In this document: positions 1 through 5,172 of the stretch, in pieces | How the letters are laid out: each line of letters opens with the position of its first letter | How positions within the stretch are numbered: position 1 is the first letter of the stretch | Assembly: GCA_016649625.1 (NCBI GenBank) | Contig: JAENXI010000003.1 | Location: 11,373 to 16,544, forward strand | DNA from: Candidatus Bathyarchaeota archaeon | GTDB taxonomy: Archaea > Thermoproteota > Bathyarchaeia > Bathyarchaeales > Bathycorpusculaceae | Direction: 5' to 3' | DNA length: 5,172 nucleotides | Made by a program: the position numbers and the translations under genes | Notes under the pieces: model-generated | Told to the model about the DNA's origin: nothing | What the model saw: the letters and a program-made list of their open reading frames with translations, nothing else | Databases searched by the model: none

Positions 1-366
1 TTCTTCTTCAACGACACTAGCGACCACTAGTTTAGCTTTGAAATTTGGATTTTTCGCAACAGATGATGATGCAAGTATCATTGAAGCTAAGGGACCTTTT
101 GCGTCAACTGCACCTCTTGCATAGATTTTGCCGTTCTCAATGCGCAATGGAAGATGACCAACAACAGTATCCATGTGTCCACATAGAAGTATTGTCGGTT
201 TGCCCACACCAATTTCTCCTATAACATTACCAACAGAATCTTTTTTTACATTAAACCCCAACTTTTCCATTTCTATAACAAGAAAGTCAGAGATGGCTTC
301 TTCACAACCGGAAGGACTAAAAATTCCTAACAAGTTAGTTAAGAATCGTACTTTTGGATCATCCAT
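1..366 (-). CDS. lysK: [LysW]-lysine/ornithine hydrolase, M20 family (N-terminal 122 residues; runs off the window)
   Basis: Last enzyme of the LysW pathway: a cytosolic metallopeptidase of the M20 family (relative of ArgE and DapE) that hydrolyses the bond between the carrier's C-terminal glutamate and lysine or ornithine, freeing product and LysW. Translating the minus strand from ATG 366 gives 122 residues, with no stop before the window edge; family members are about 350 residues, so two thirds is missing. Visible are GHMDTV at 63-68 (first zinc ligand H64 and catalytic-site D66), ARGAVDAKGPLA at 83-94 with the bridging metal ligand D88, and EEE at 120-122, which should hold the catalytic and second metal glutamates. 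The start is supported by GGAG (376-379) 9 nt upstream and by an 8-nt overlap with lysJ, suggesting translational coupling. Operon position favours LysK over ArgE or DapE. The lid domain and C-terminus cannot be checked. Confidence 0.9.
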   Translation of the reverse strand, partial: MDDPKVRFLTNLLGIFSPSGCEEAISDFLVIEMEKLGFNVKKDSVGNVIGEIGVGKPTILLCGHMDTVVGHLPLRIENGKIYARGAVDAKGPLASMILASSSVAKNPNFKAKLVVASVVEEE

Positions 367-1546
367 TTTGTTCTTCTCCAAGTATTGAATCAATAACAGC
401 TATAGCTTGATCAATTTGATCTTTGGTAACTACAAGTGGAGGTAAAAAACGCAAAACATTTCGTCCTGCATTCAAAATAAGTAGACCTTTGTCTGATCCT
501 TTTTGAATAATTTTCGCGACATCTTTTCTCAGTTCAATAGCTAACATTAGACCCAAACCTCGAACTTCTTTAATTATCTTATATTTGTTTTTTAGTTCTT
601 CTAATTTAGTCACAAAATATTTTCCGTTAATAGCAGCATTCTCCACAAGCATCTCTTCTTGAAGAGCTGTAATTGCTGCACTTGCAGCGGCACAAACTAC
701 TGGACCACCACTAAAAGTGCTGGTATGTTCACCAATTTTAAGAGAGGACATTATATGATCTTTGGCCACGGTTATTCCAATAGGTAAACCGCCCGCAAAT
801 GGTTTTGCTAAGCATAAAATGTCAGGAGTAATTTTCCAATGCTCAAATGCAAATAATTTACCTGTTCTACCAAAACTTGTCTGGACTTCATCTAGAATTA
901 AGAGAAGTTTGTTCTTATCACATATTTCTCTAACGTCTTGAAGAAATCCCTTTGAAGGAACACGAACACCACCCTCACCGCGAATTGGTTCAATCAAAAC
1001 TGCTGCAGTATTTTCGGTTATAGCTTTCTGCAATTTATCTAAGTTATCAGGAGGAACATGTTTAATGTCTGGAACCAAAGGCTCAAAGGGTTTACGATAT
1101 TTTTTATCCCAAGTAGCAGATAGGGCACCCATAGTTTTGCCATGATATGCACCCATAAAAGCAATTATTTCAGTTTTTCCAGAGAATTTTCGGGCTAACT
1201 TTATTGCACATTCAACAGATTCTGCGCCACTGTTTGATAGAAAAATCTTATTCAGCCCTTTAGGAGTTAGATGGACAAGTTTTTGAAGTAATTCAGCACG
1301 TTTGGGATTATAAAAACCTGAATGGCACGAAATCAAGTTGGATGCTTGTTCATTTATCGCCTCCACTATTTTTGGGTGAGAGTGACCTAAAGCTGCAACT
1401 CCATAACTGCTTGTAAAATCTAAATATTTTTTCCCTTGGATATCCCATACTATAGTACCTTTTCCTTTCACTAGAACCAATGGTTTTTTTGCATAGACAT
1501 TTGCCATTAAGTTATTTTCTATATCAAATATCTCTTGTTCATTCAT
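359..1546 (-). CDS. lysJ: [LysW]-aminoadipate semialdehyde / glutamate semialdehyde transaminase
   Basis: PLP-dependent class III aminotransferase of the ArgD/LysJ group. It moves an amino group, normally from glutamate, onto the semialdehyde carried by LysW, giving LysW-lysine or LysW-ornithine. At 395 residues it is full length. Motifs seen: phosphate-binding NSGAES at 105-110, AYHGKT at 133-138, IEPIRGEGG at 185-193, LDEVQTSFGRTG at 218-229 with the pyridine-contacting D219, the Schiff-base lysine K248 in LAKPFAGGLPIG, HTSTFSGGP at 274-282, and LRFLPP at 365-370 with R366, the likely carboxylate-binding arginine. ATG 1546 lies 5 nt after GTGAT (1552-1556), inside the end of lysZ; the 8-nt overlap (1539-1546) and an identical 8-nt overlap with lysK imply coupled translation. 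ArgD itself or another class III aminotransferase would look similar; the operon decides the name. No defect is visible. Confidence 0.94.
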   Translation of the reverse strand: MNEQEIFDIENNLMANVYAKKPLVLVKGKGTIVWDIQGKKYLDFTSSYGVAALGHSHPKIVEAINEQASNLISCHSGFYNPKRAELLQKLVHLTPKGLNKIFLSNSGAESVECAIKLARKFSGKTEIIAFMGAYHGKTMGALSATWDKKYRKPFEPLVPDIKHVPPDNLDKLQKAITENTAAVLIEPIRGEGGVRVPSKGFLQDVREICDKNKLLLILDEVQTSFGRTGKLFAFEHWKITPDILCLAKPFAGGLPIGITVAKDHIMSSLKIGEHTSTFSGGPVVCAAASAAITALQEEMLVENAAINGKYFVTKLEELKNKYKIIKEVRGLGLMLAIELRKDVAKIIQKGSDKGLLILNAGRNVLRFLPPLVVTKDQIDQAIAVIDSILGEEQNG

Positions 1547-2348
1547 TGCTAATCACAGTTCCACGTTTATGATTCAAAGCTTTAGAAAGTGGCATTTTGC
1601 CTGAACCAGAGGTTATTATTACTTCAGGTACCCCTTTATTGAGTGCTTCATGGGATGCATGAATCTTAGTGCTCATTCCCTGTCCGATCTCTGAAAGAAT
1701 TGATTTGACTTCAGAAACTTTAAGTTTAGAAACAGGTTTTCCATTCAAAATCAAACCTTCAACATCAGTTAATAATATTAAACAATCAGCAGCAAGACTG
1801 CAAGCAATAGCAGCAGCAGTTCTATCCCCATCAACATTAAGTGATTCAAATTCTTCACTAATTGCAATTGGAGTTACAACTGGAGTGTAGTTTTTTTCGA
1901 GTAAAGATTTCAACAGTTCTGTATTTACTTCAGTTATCCTTCCAGTATAACCGCCGTCAATTACTTTCTTTCGACCTCTTTTATCAACAACAATTAAACG
2001 TTTTTTCCGTTTTGCTTTCAGAAGAAAGCCATCTAAACCAGATAGTCCAACAGCAGATATCCCTTGTCTCTCAAGTGCTAAAACTATGTTCTTATTAATC
2101 TTTCCAGCCATTACCATGCAAAAAATCTCCATAGTTTCTTTGTCAGTGTATCGACTTCGGAATCCTTGAGGAGAGACTATAAATTTCTGTTCTTTACCTA
2201 GGCGCGATGCTACGTCAGTAACTTCGGAACCACCTCCATGAACAAAAACGATTTTATGATCTTTTAGTATTTCTTTTACATCTTCAACCAGATTTGAAGA
2301 AGTACCATCTTTTAGAATACTTCCACCTAATTTAGCAACTATCAACAT
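1539..2348 (-). CDS. lysZ: [LysW]-aminoadipate / [LysW]-glutamate kinase
   Basis: Amino acid kinase family enzyme related to N-acetylglutamate kinase (ArgB). It phosphorylates the distal carboxylate of the aminoadipate or glutamate held on LysW, using ATP. Its 269 residues are the usual length. Seen in order: KLGGS at 6-10 (phosphate-binding lysine K6), VHGGG at 36-40, RYTD at 66-69 in the place of the ArgB substrate loop, NVDGD at 171-175 (ArgB has a similar N-x-x-x-D site), LLTDVEG at 192-198, and GMSTK at 224-228, where K228 is the expected catalytic/nucleotide lysine. ATG 2348 comes 6 nt after the lysY stop; a short GTGAT (2354-2358) overlaps that stop and sits 5 nt before the ATG, so lysZ is probably translated by ribosomes finishing lysY. 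LysZ is preferred to ArgB because it lies among lysW, lysX, lysY and lysJ. Confidence 0.94.
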   Translation of the reverse strand: MLIVAKLGGSILKDGTSSNLVEDVKEILKDHKIVFVHGGGSEVTDVASRLGKEQKFIVSPQGFRSRYTDKETMEIFCMVMAGKINKNIVLALERQGISAVGLSGLDGFLLKAKRKKRLIVVDKRGRKKVIDGGYTGRITEVNTELLKSLLEKNYTPVVTPIAISEEFESLNVDGDRTAAAIACSLAADCLILLTDVEGLILNGKPVSKLKVSEVKSILSEIGQGMSTKIHASHEALNKGVPEVIITSGSGKMPLSKALNHKRGTVISNE

Positions 2349-2354
2349 ATTAAA

Positions 2355-3407
2355 TCACATCGGATGAAACCCAATGCTGTTTAGACCTGTTTCTTCAGGA
2401 ACTCCCATAAGTATATTTAAACATTGAACACCTTGACCCGAAGCACCTTTAACCATGTTGTCGATGGCCGAGAAAACTATCAGACGATTAACCCGCGAAT
2501 CGATCTCAAATCCAATGTCACAAATGTTTGTTCCTAGTACAATTTTTGGATTGGGTAATGTGTATGGGCCTCGTTTGTATTTAACTAAACGAATAAACGG
2601 TTCACCTGAATAATAATCTCGAAAAACTTTCCAAACATCCTTATTTGTAAGAGATTGTTGTGGAAAAAGATGAATTGTCGATAGAATACCTCTAACCATA
2701 TTTACTGCATGAGGTGTAAATGAGACTAGACAATTGCTTTTTGTTAAATTATTTAGCTCTTGCTGAACTTCGGCAATATGGCGATGTCCAGTGACTTTGT
2801 ATGGACGTACTCCACCAAATCTTTCAGGATGATGGGAGACTATCGTAGGTTTACCACCTCCGCCTGAAGATCCTACTTTTAGGTCTACAATTATCTTTTC
2901 TGTTTCAACAAGTCCTGCATTAACTATTGGTGCTAATCCCAAAATAGTAGCTGTTGCCATACATCCTGGACACGCGACTAAAGTTGCGTTCTTAATAGCG
3001 TCTCTATGAAGTTCTGGCAATCCATAAACAGCAGTCTTGAGAAGATCAGAGTTAGAATGTGTCCACCCATACCATTTTTCATAGTCATCCGGATTTTTTA
3101 GTCTAAAATCAGCACTCATATCAATAACTTTTAGCCCTACTTCCAGAAGTCCTGGAATTAGATTCACTGCACCACCATGTGGAGTAGCTGTAAAAACAAG
3201 GTCACAATTTTTTTGCAGTTCAGAAATATTTTGAGGAACAAATTTCAACTGAGTTACACCTCTAAGATTGGGATGTATATTAAAGACATAATCACCAACA
3301 CTCTGACGAGATGTGACCATAGTAACTTCGATGTTTGGGTGAAGAAGCAATAAACGAAGAAGTTCTCCACCAACATATCCTGAACCACCTACTATTCCAA
3401 TTTTCAA
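2355..3407 (-). CDS. lysY: [LysW]-aminoadipyl/glutamyl 6(5)-phosphate reductase (TTG start)
   Basis: NADPH-dependent reductase of the ArgC/LysY family that converts the acyl phosphate on LysW to the semialdehyde. Numbering from the TTG at 3407 gives 350 residues: Rossmann loop GGSGYVG at 7-13, catalytic cysteine C149 in ACPGCMATA, the glycine run SSGGGG at 180-185, SHHPER at 191-196 (a LysY-type signature rather than the ArgC one, from memory of the Thermus enzyme), GHRHIAE at 207-213 with the catalytic histidine, and DNMVKGASGQ at 316-325. An upstream in-frame GTG (3414-3416) would add three residues, but that GTG is part of the ribosome binding site AGGTGAT (3412-3418), which stands 4 nt before the TTG. 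The TTG protein starts MKIGIVGGSG, as ArgC/LysY proteins normally do, so I chose it. The gene follows lysX by 22 nt and precedes lysZ by 6 nt. Confidence 0.93.
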   Translation of the reverse strand: MKIGIVGGSGYVGGELLRLLLLHPNIEVTMVTSRQSVGDYVFNIHPNLRGVTQLKFVPQNISELQKNCDLVFTATPHGGAVNLIPGLLEVGLKVIDMSADFRLKNPDDYEKWYGWTHSNSDLLKTAVYGLPELHRDAIKNATLVACPGCMATATILGLAPIVNAGLVETEKIIVDLKVGSSGGGGKPTIVSHHPERFGGVRPYKVTGHRHIAEVQQELNNLTKSNCLVSFTPHAVNMVRGILSTIHLFPQQSLTNKDVWKVFRDYYSGEPFIRLVKYKRGPYTLPNPKIVLGTNICDIGFEIDSRVNRLIVFSAIDNMVKGASGQGVQCLNILMGVPEETGLNSIGFHPM

Positions 3408-3411
3408 GATT

Positions 3412-3418
3412 ATCACCT
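3412..3418 (-). promoter_or_regulatory. Ribosome binding site of lysY that decides its start
   Basis: AGGTGAT on the minus strand matches the pyrimidine-rich 3' end of archaeal 16S rRNA (AUCACCUCC). It stands 4 nt before TTG 3407 and itself contains the alternative GTG start at 3416. A codon inside its own binding site cannot be used efficiently, so the TTG is favoured. Confidence 0.7.
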
Positions 3419-3429
3419 AAAGAGTATTA

Positions 3430-4608
3430 TCATATTAGACTTTTAGCACCTTTTATCAACGGAATTGCAACATTAATTCCAGCAATTAACCGTGTATGCT
3501 CCCAGAATTCTGGGCAAGAATTCGATTCATGAAAAACAATAGCATCTTTATTTTTTTCTATGCTTTCATCAATGATATTTTTAACTTTTTGATAAGGTTT
3601 AGTAACCATATAGTCTTGGAACGATTTTTCCAGTTTATCATTCCACAAAGAGAAGTCACTTTGTTTATATTTCTCAGTTTTAATTTTCCGTAGTGACTCA
3701 AAAACAGTTAACGCTTTTTCAAGTTCAAGTTTCAGTTGATAGTCGTCAACAAGTTTATTTTCCTGAATATTTATCATTCCATCAAGGGCAAAAAGCCAAG
3801 CTTCTTGATCTTTACTAAGCGCTTTGCCACTTTTAATTGATAAATCTATGATATTGGAGGGTAGTTTTGCAGCAAAAACGGCGTTTCCTAAATAGGTATT
3901 TGTTCGAAAATCTTTAAGTCCAGCTCTTGCTAGCGCTACTGGATGGCAAATTGGAGGCTTTCCTTTTTCTTTATATACTATTATTCTTAAATCAAAAAAC
4001 CATTTTTTAATATACTCTTGGGCAACGATACCTATGGGATTTATAATAGATGGCTTAGTTTCTCGAATATTGAAAAGTAGTTCTTCCCGATTGTTTGAAA
4101 GTAGAATTCCTTTTCCATGAGTGCCAGAATCTGGTTTTATTACTATTCCTTCATCTAGAAGTAGAGTATCTTGAAAAAGATCCGCAATATCAATTTCATT
4201 GTGAAGGATTTTTCCATTTTTTAATATGTTTGATGAGTCACAAGGAATAAAAACTGTTTTAGGAATAGGAATTCCTTCTTTCCATAAATGAAGTAGAGTT
4301 CTTAATTTACTATAACAAATAAACTCAATAGAAGAGGAGTTTACGGTTTTTTTACCTAAGAGTTCAAAAAGGTAACCCGCTTGAAGTCTTCTGTTCTTGC
4401 TTTGAGCTCTATTTAAAACGACTTTGGTATCTTCTATAATCTGTGTAAAAACTTTACCCTTGGTTTTAGCTAAGAAATTATTGTTGAATATCGAGAACGC
4501 AATTTTTCGAAATGGTATAAAGGTCAAGTCTACTCCAAGTTTTTGAGCAGTTAGTTTTATCCCCATTTCATCTGTTTCAGAACGTTCGTATAGAAGGGCA
4601 ATGCTCAT
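3430..4608 (-). CDS. lysX: LysX/ArgX-type ATP-grasp ligase with a large insertion
   Basis: ATP-dependent ligase of the RimK/LysX group that joins the amino group of 2-aminoadipate or glutamate to the side chain of the C-terminal glutamate of LysW, starting the carrier-bound pathway. Seen: an N-terminal domain beginning ALLYERSETDE, VVLNRAQS at 63-70, an ATP-grasp core with IKPDSGTHGKGILL at 157-170 (K158 and the glycine loop), QEYI at 197-200 (adenine pocket), FDLRIIVY at 205-212, RTNTYLGNA at 235-243 (the RTNT motif of LysX), metal ligand D276, and E361/N363 in HESNSCPEF. At 392 residues it is over 100 longer than usual (about 280). Most of the excess is a lysine-rich, probably helical insertion near 283-355, between two metal-binding strands. 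ATG 4608 follows GGAGAT (4617-4622) by 8 nt. Family and position make the role firm; aminoadipate versus glutamate preference cannot be read. Confidence 0.86.
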   Translation of the reverse strand: MSIALLYERSETDEMGIKLTAQKLGVDLTFIPFRKIAFSIFNNNFLAKTKGKVFTQIIEDTKVVLNRAQSKNRRLQAGYLFELLGKKTVNSSSIEFICYSKLRTLLHLWKEGIPIPKTVFIPCDSSNILKNGKILHNEIDIADLFQDTLLLDEGIVIKPDSGTHGKGILLSNNREELLFNIRETKPSIINPIGIVAQEYIKKWFFDLRIIVYKEKGKPPICHPVALARAGLKDFRTNTYLGNAVFAAKLPSNIIDLSIKSGKALSKDQEAWLFALDGMINIQENKLVDDYQLKLELEKALTVFESLRKIKTEKYKQSDFSLWNDKLEKSFQDYMVTKPYQKVKNIIDESIEKNKDAIVFHESNSCPEFWEHTRLIAGINVAIPLIKGAKSLI

Positions 4609-4689
4609 CTTGTAGTATCTCCAAAAAAATTAGTTATAAGAAAAAATTAGATATTTTATCTCTGTAGTTAACGAGTTCAATAAGAGCAG
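4609..4689. promoter_or_regulatory. lysW-lysX spacer with oligo-T tracts (possible partial terminator or internal promoter)
   Basis: This 81-nt gap is the longest inside the operon. In the transcribed strand sense it contains T6 (4641-4646) and T7 (4623-4629), the type of signal at which archaeal RNA polymerase can terminate without a hairpin. It also has A+T-rich TATA-like strings (TTATAA at 4634-4639 and AAAATAT within 4651-4658). Either partial termination after lysW or an additional start for lysX would separate the amount of carrier from the amount of enzymes. Both are inference; AT-rich DNA produces such strings by chance. Confidence 0.3.
4617..4622 (-). promoter_or_regulatory. Ribosome binding site of lysX
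   Basis: GGAGAT on the minus strand lies 8 nt before ATG 4608, right after the T7 run at 4623-4629. It supports this start and shows that lysX can be initiated independently of lysW, whose stop is 81 nt upstream. Confidence 0.6.
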
Positions 4690-4866
4690 TTACTCGCCCC
4701 AGTCTTCTCCCTCGATAGTTAATTCTTGTAATTCTAGACACCCATCTTTAATTTCCTTTACTTCGAGTTCAAGTCCGCAACTCTCACAGCTAACAATTTC
4801 ACCTTTTTCGGCATCAACTGGAATTGATAGAGTTGTGTCACAATCGGGACAGGTATTTTTATTCAT
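4690..4866 (-). CDS. lysW: Amino-group carrier protein LysW
   Basis: Small acidic carrier that protects and presents the growing amino acid to the pathway enzymes; substrate is attached through its C-terminal glutamate. From ATG 4866 it has 58 residues, close to the 54-60 usual for LysW. Four cysteines form a zinc-ribbon pair, CPDC (C6, C9) and CESC (C27, C30), followed by an acidic globular part and the diagnostic C-terminal EDWGE (54-58), with E58 as attachment point. This start puts the first cysteine at position 6, as in known LysW, and has GAGGTGA (4872-4878) 5 nt upstream. A second in-frame ATG at 4911 would add 15 residues (MNNQITALETTEVKI) and also has an excellent binding site, so a 73-residue form is possible. 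It is first in the operon. Identity is secure because of EDWGE plus the neighbours. Confidence 0.93.
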   Translation of the reverse strand: MNKNTCPDCDTTLSIPVDAEKGEIVSCESCGLELEVKEIKDGCLELQELTIEGEDWGE

Positions 4867-4871
4867 TATCT

Positions 4872-4878
4872 TCACCTC
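4872..4878 (-). promoter_or_regulatory. Ribosome binding site of the 58-residue LysW start
   Basis: GAGGTGA on the minus strand is a near-perfect complement of the 16S rRNA 3' end and lies 5 nt before ATG 4866. It is the main sequence evidence for the short LysW start, together with protein length. Confidence 0.65.
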
Positions 4879-4916
4879 TGTTGTTTCCAAAGCTGTAATT
4901 TGGTTATTCATTTATT

Positions 4917-4922
4917 ATCACC
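4917..4922 (-). promoter_or_regulatory. Second ribosome binding site, for the upstream in-frame lysW ATG
   Basis: GGTGAT on the minus strand lies 5 nt before ATG 4911, the same type of spacing as for lysJ and lysZ. It would initiate a LysW with 15 additional N-terminal residues. Its presence also indicates that the transcript begins upstream of about 4922. Confidence 0.5.
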
Positions 4923-4962
4923 AATTTTTTGATCGGAAATGTTTCTTTCAAGATGCGTCTTT

Positions 4963-4976
4963 CTTTTAAACTTTAC
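4963..4976 (-). promoter_or_regulatory. Candidate archaeal promoter (BRE plus TATA box) of the lys operon
   Basis: On the minus strand GTAAAG (4976-4971, BRE-like) is directly followed by TTTAAAAG (4970-4963, TATA-like). A start about 25 nt downstream, near 4940, would leave a leader of roughly 29 nt to ATG 4911 or 74 nt to ATG 4866, with both ribosome binding sites inside the transcript. It is the best-placed such element before lysW, but the surrounding DNA is AT-rich and an alternative, TTTTATTATT (5056-5047), exists farther up. Confidence 0.4.
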
Positions 4977-5027
4977 GACTTATTTGTAACAAATTAGAGG
5001 ATTGTTGTCCCATTTAGAACAAAAACT

Positions 5028-5049
5028 TTCGAATTTACGAATTTCGAAT
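5028..5049. repeat. CGAAT triple repeat / TTCGAA palindrome, possible operator
   Basis: Two self-complementary TTCGAA hexamers (5028-5033 and 5043-5048) are 15 bp apart start to start, and CGAAT occurs three times (5030, 5038, 5045). The 21-bp block 5028-5048 is an imperfect palindrome overall. It lies about 50 bp upstream of the candidate BRE/TATA and overlaps the alternative TATA string. This is the form of site an archaeal Lrp/AsnC-type regulator could bind, but binding is inference. Confidence 0.3.
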
Positions 5050-5070
5050 AATAAAAGAGAACTAACAGCT

Positions 5071-5079
5071 AAAAAAAAA
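5071..5079 (-). terminator. Oligo-T tract, possible terminator of an upstream gene
   Basis: Nine consecutive A on the plus strand give T9 in minus-strand transcripts, with further T-runs just upstream (5092-5096 sits in an A/T-rich CTAAA...TTTAG inverted repeat). Archaeal transcription commonly ends at such tracts. It falls 20 nt after the stop of the possible upstream reading frame and before the lys promoter region, which is where a terminator would be expected. Confidence 0.3.
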
Positions 5080-5098
5080 TTAAAACCTAAATTTTTAG

Positions 5099-5146
5099 TT
5101 AAAATAATTCAGAAATCGTTAAATTTTTCTGTTCACAACAAATACC
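5099..5146 (-). CDS. Possible 3' tail of an unidentified upstream gene (15 codons)
   Basis: From the last genomic base (5146) one minus-strand frame is open for 15 codons and ends in TAA (5099-5101), giving GICCEQKNLTISELF. An oligo-T tract follows 20 nt later. This could be the C-terminus of a gene whose body lies beyond the contig. Fifteen open codons are weak evidence, no family is recognisable, and the frame must not be read into the adapter bases that follow. Confidence 0.18.
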   Translation of the reverse strand, partial: GICCEQKNLTISELF

Positions 5147-5172
5147 CTGTCTCTTATACACATCTGACGCTG
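5147..5172. other. Sequencing adapter (Tn5 mosaic end plus Nextera adapter), not genomic
   Basis: CTGTCTCTTATACACATCT (5147-5165) is exactly the 19-bp hyperactive Tn5 mosaic end, and the following GACGCTG (5166-5172) is the beginning of the Nextera read-1 adapter. Together they are a library artefact left untrimmed at the contig end. Genuine sequence stops at 5146. Any reading frame beginning in these bases, such as the ATG at 5163 on the minus strand, is spurious. Confidence 0.97.

Noticed and set aside
173..388. Plus-strand open frame of 71 codons
   Set aside because: It lies opposite lysK and the end of lysJ, whose motifs are conserved; no ribosome binding site or recognisable family.
1669..2098. 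Two plus-strand open frames (1669-1890 and 1862-2098)
   Set aside because: Both are antisense to lysZ, whose full set of kinase motifs is intact; low-complexity products with no family resemblance.
1..3407. Classical acetylated arginine pathway (argE, argD, argB, argC)
   Set aside because: The enzymes are homologous, but lysW with EDWGE and the LysX-type ligase in the same operon, plus the SHHPER motif in the reductase, point to carrier-bound intermediates.
3414..3416. GTG start for lysY
   Set aside because: It is embedded in the AGGTGAT ribosome binding site; TTG at 3407 has correct spacing and gives the family's usual N-terminus.
3335..3693. Two plus-strand open frames (3335-3532 and 3496-3693)
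   Set aside because: Antisense to lysY and to the lysX insertion. The second is a Phe/Ile-rich mirror of a Lys/Asn-rich coding strand and only looks like a membrane protein for that reason.
5087..5098. Inverted repeat CTAAA-TT-TTTAG
   Set aside because: A hairpin of five mostly A-T pairs with a 2-nt loop would not be stable; expected by chance in such AT-rich DNA.
5121..5163. Short minus-strand frame starting with ATG at 5163
   Set aside because: Its start codon lies within adapter sequence.
5147..5172. Transposon end or insertion site at the window edge
   Set aside because: The Tn5 mosaic end is an engineered sequence and is followed by the Nextera adapter, so it is an artefact rather than a mobile element.

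Overview
The window carries one archaeal operon on the minus strand for amino-group-carrier-protein (LysW) dependent biosynthesis of lysine and/or arginine (via ornithine). Read in the direction of transcription the order is lysW (4866-4690), lysX (4608-3430), lysY (3407-2355), lysZ (2348-1539), lysJ (1546-359) and lysK (366 to beyond position 1, so only its first 122 codons are present). The last 26 bases (5147-5172) are not genomic: they are the Tn5 mosaic end plus Nextera adapter, so the real contig ends at 5146.

The organism is most likely an AT-rich archaeon. The evidence is the complete LysW gene set in one run, ribosome binding sites of the form GGTGAT or GTGAT 4-5 nt before starts, an ATG/TTG start mix, and a TATA/BRE-like element with oligo-T tracts instead of bacterial -10/-35 boxes. 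A TACK-group lineage is plausible, but the sequence alone does not fix the phylum. Thermus/Deinococcus bacteria share the pathway but are a poor fit to the base composition.

How the genes work together: LysX ligates the amino group of 2-aminoadipate (or glutamate) to the C-terminal glutamate of the small carrier LysW. LysZ phosphorylates the free side-chain carboxylate, LysY reduces it to the semialdehyde, LysJ transaminates it, and LysK releases lysine (or ornithine) and regenerates LysW. With only one LysX-type ligase visible, the sequence cannot say whether the operon makes lysine, ornithine or both.

Layout: 1-3429 is tightly packed (lysY-lysZ gap 6 nt; lysZ-lysJ and lysJ-lysK each overlap by 8 nt; lysX-lysY gap 22 nt). 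The only sizeable gaps are 4609-4689, between lysW and lysX, which has two T-runs in the transcript, and 4912-5146 upstream of lysW, which holds a candidate promoter, a CGAAT-repeat/palindrome element, an oligo-T tract and perhaps the 3' tail of an upstream gene. The oddest biological features are a LysX of 392 residues with a roughly 73-residue lysine-rich insertion inside its ATP-grasp domain, and a lysW with two in-frame ATG starts, each with a strong ribosome binding site. I see no wholly new system here; this is a known pathway with an unusual ligase.
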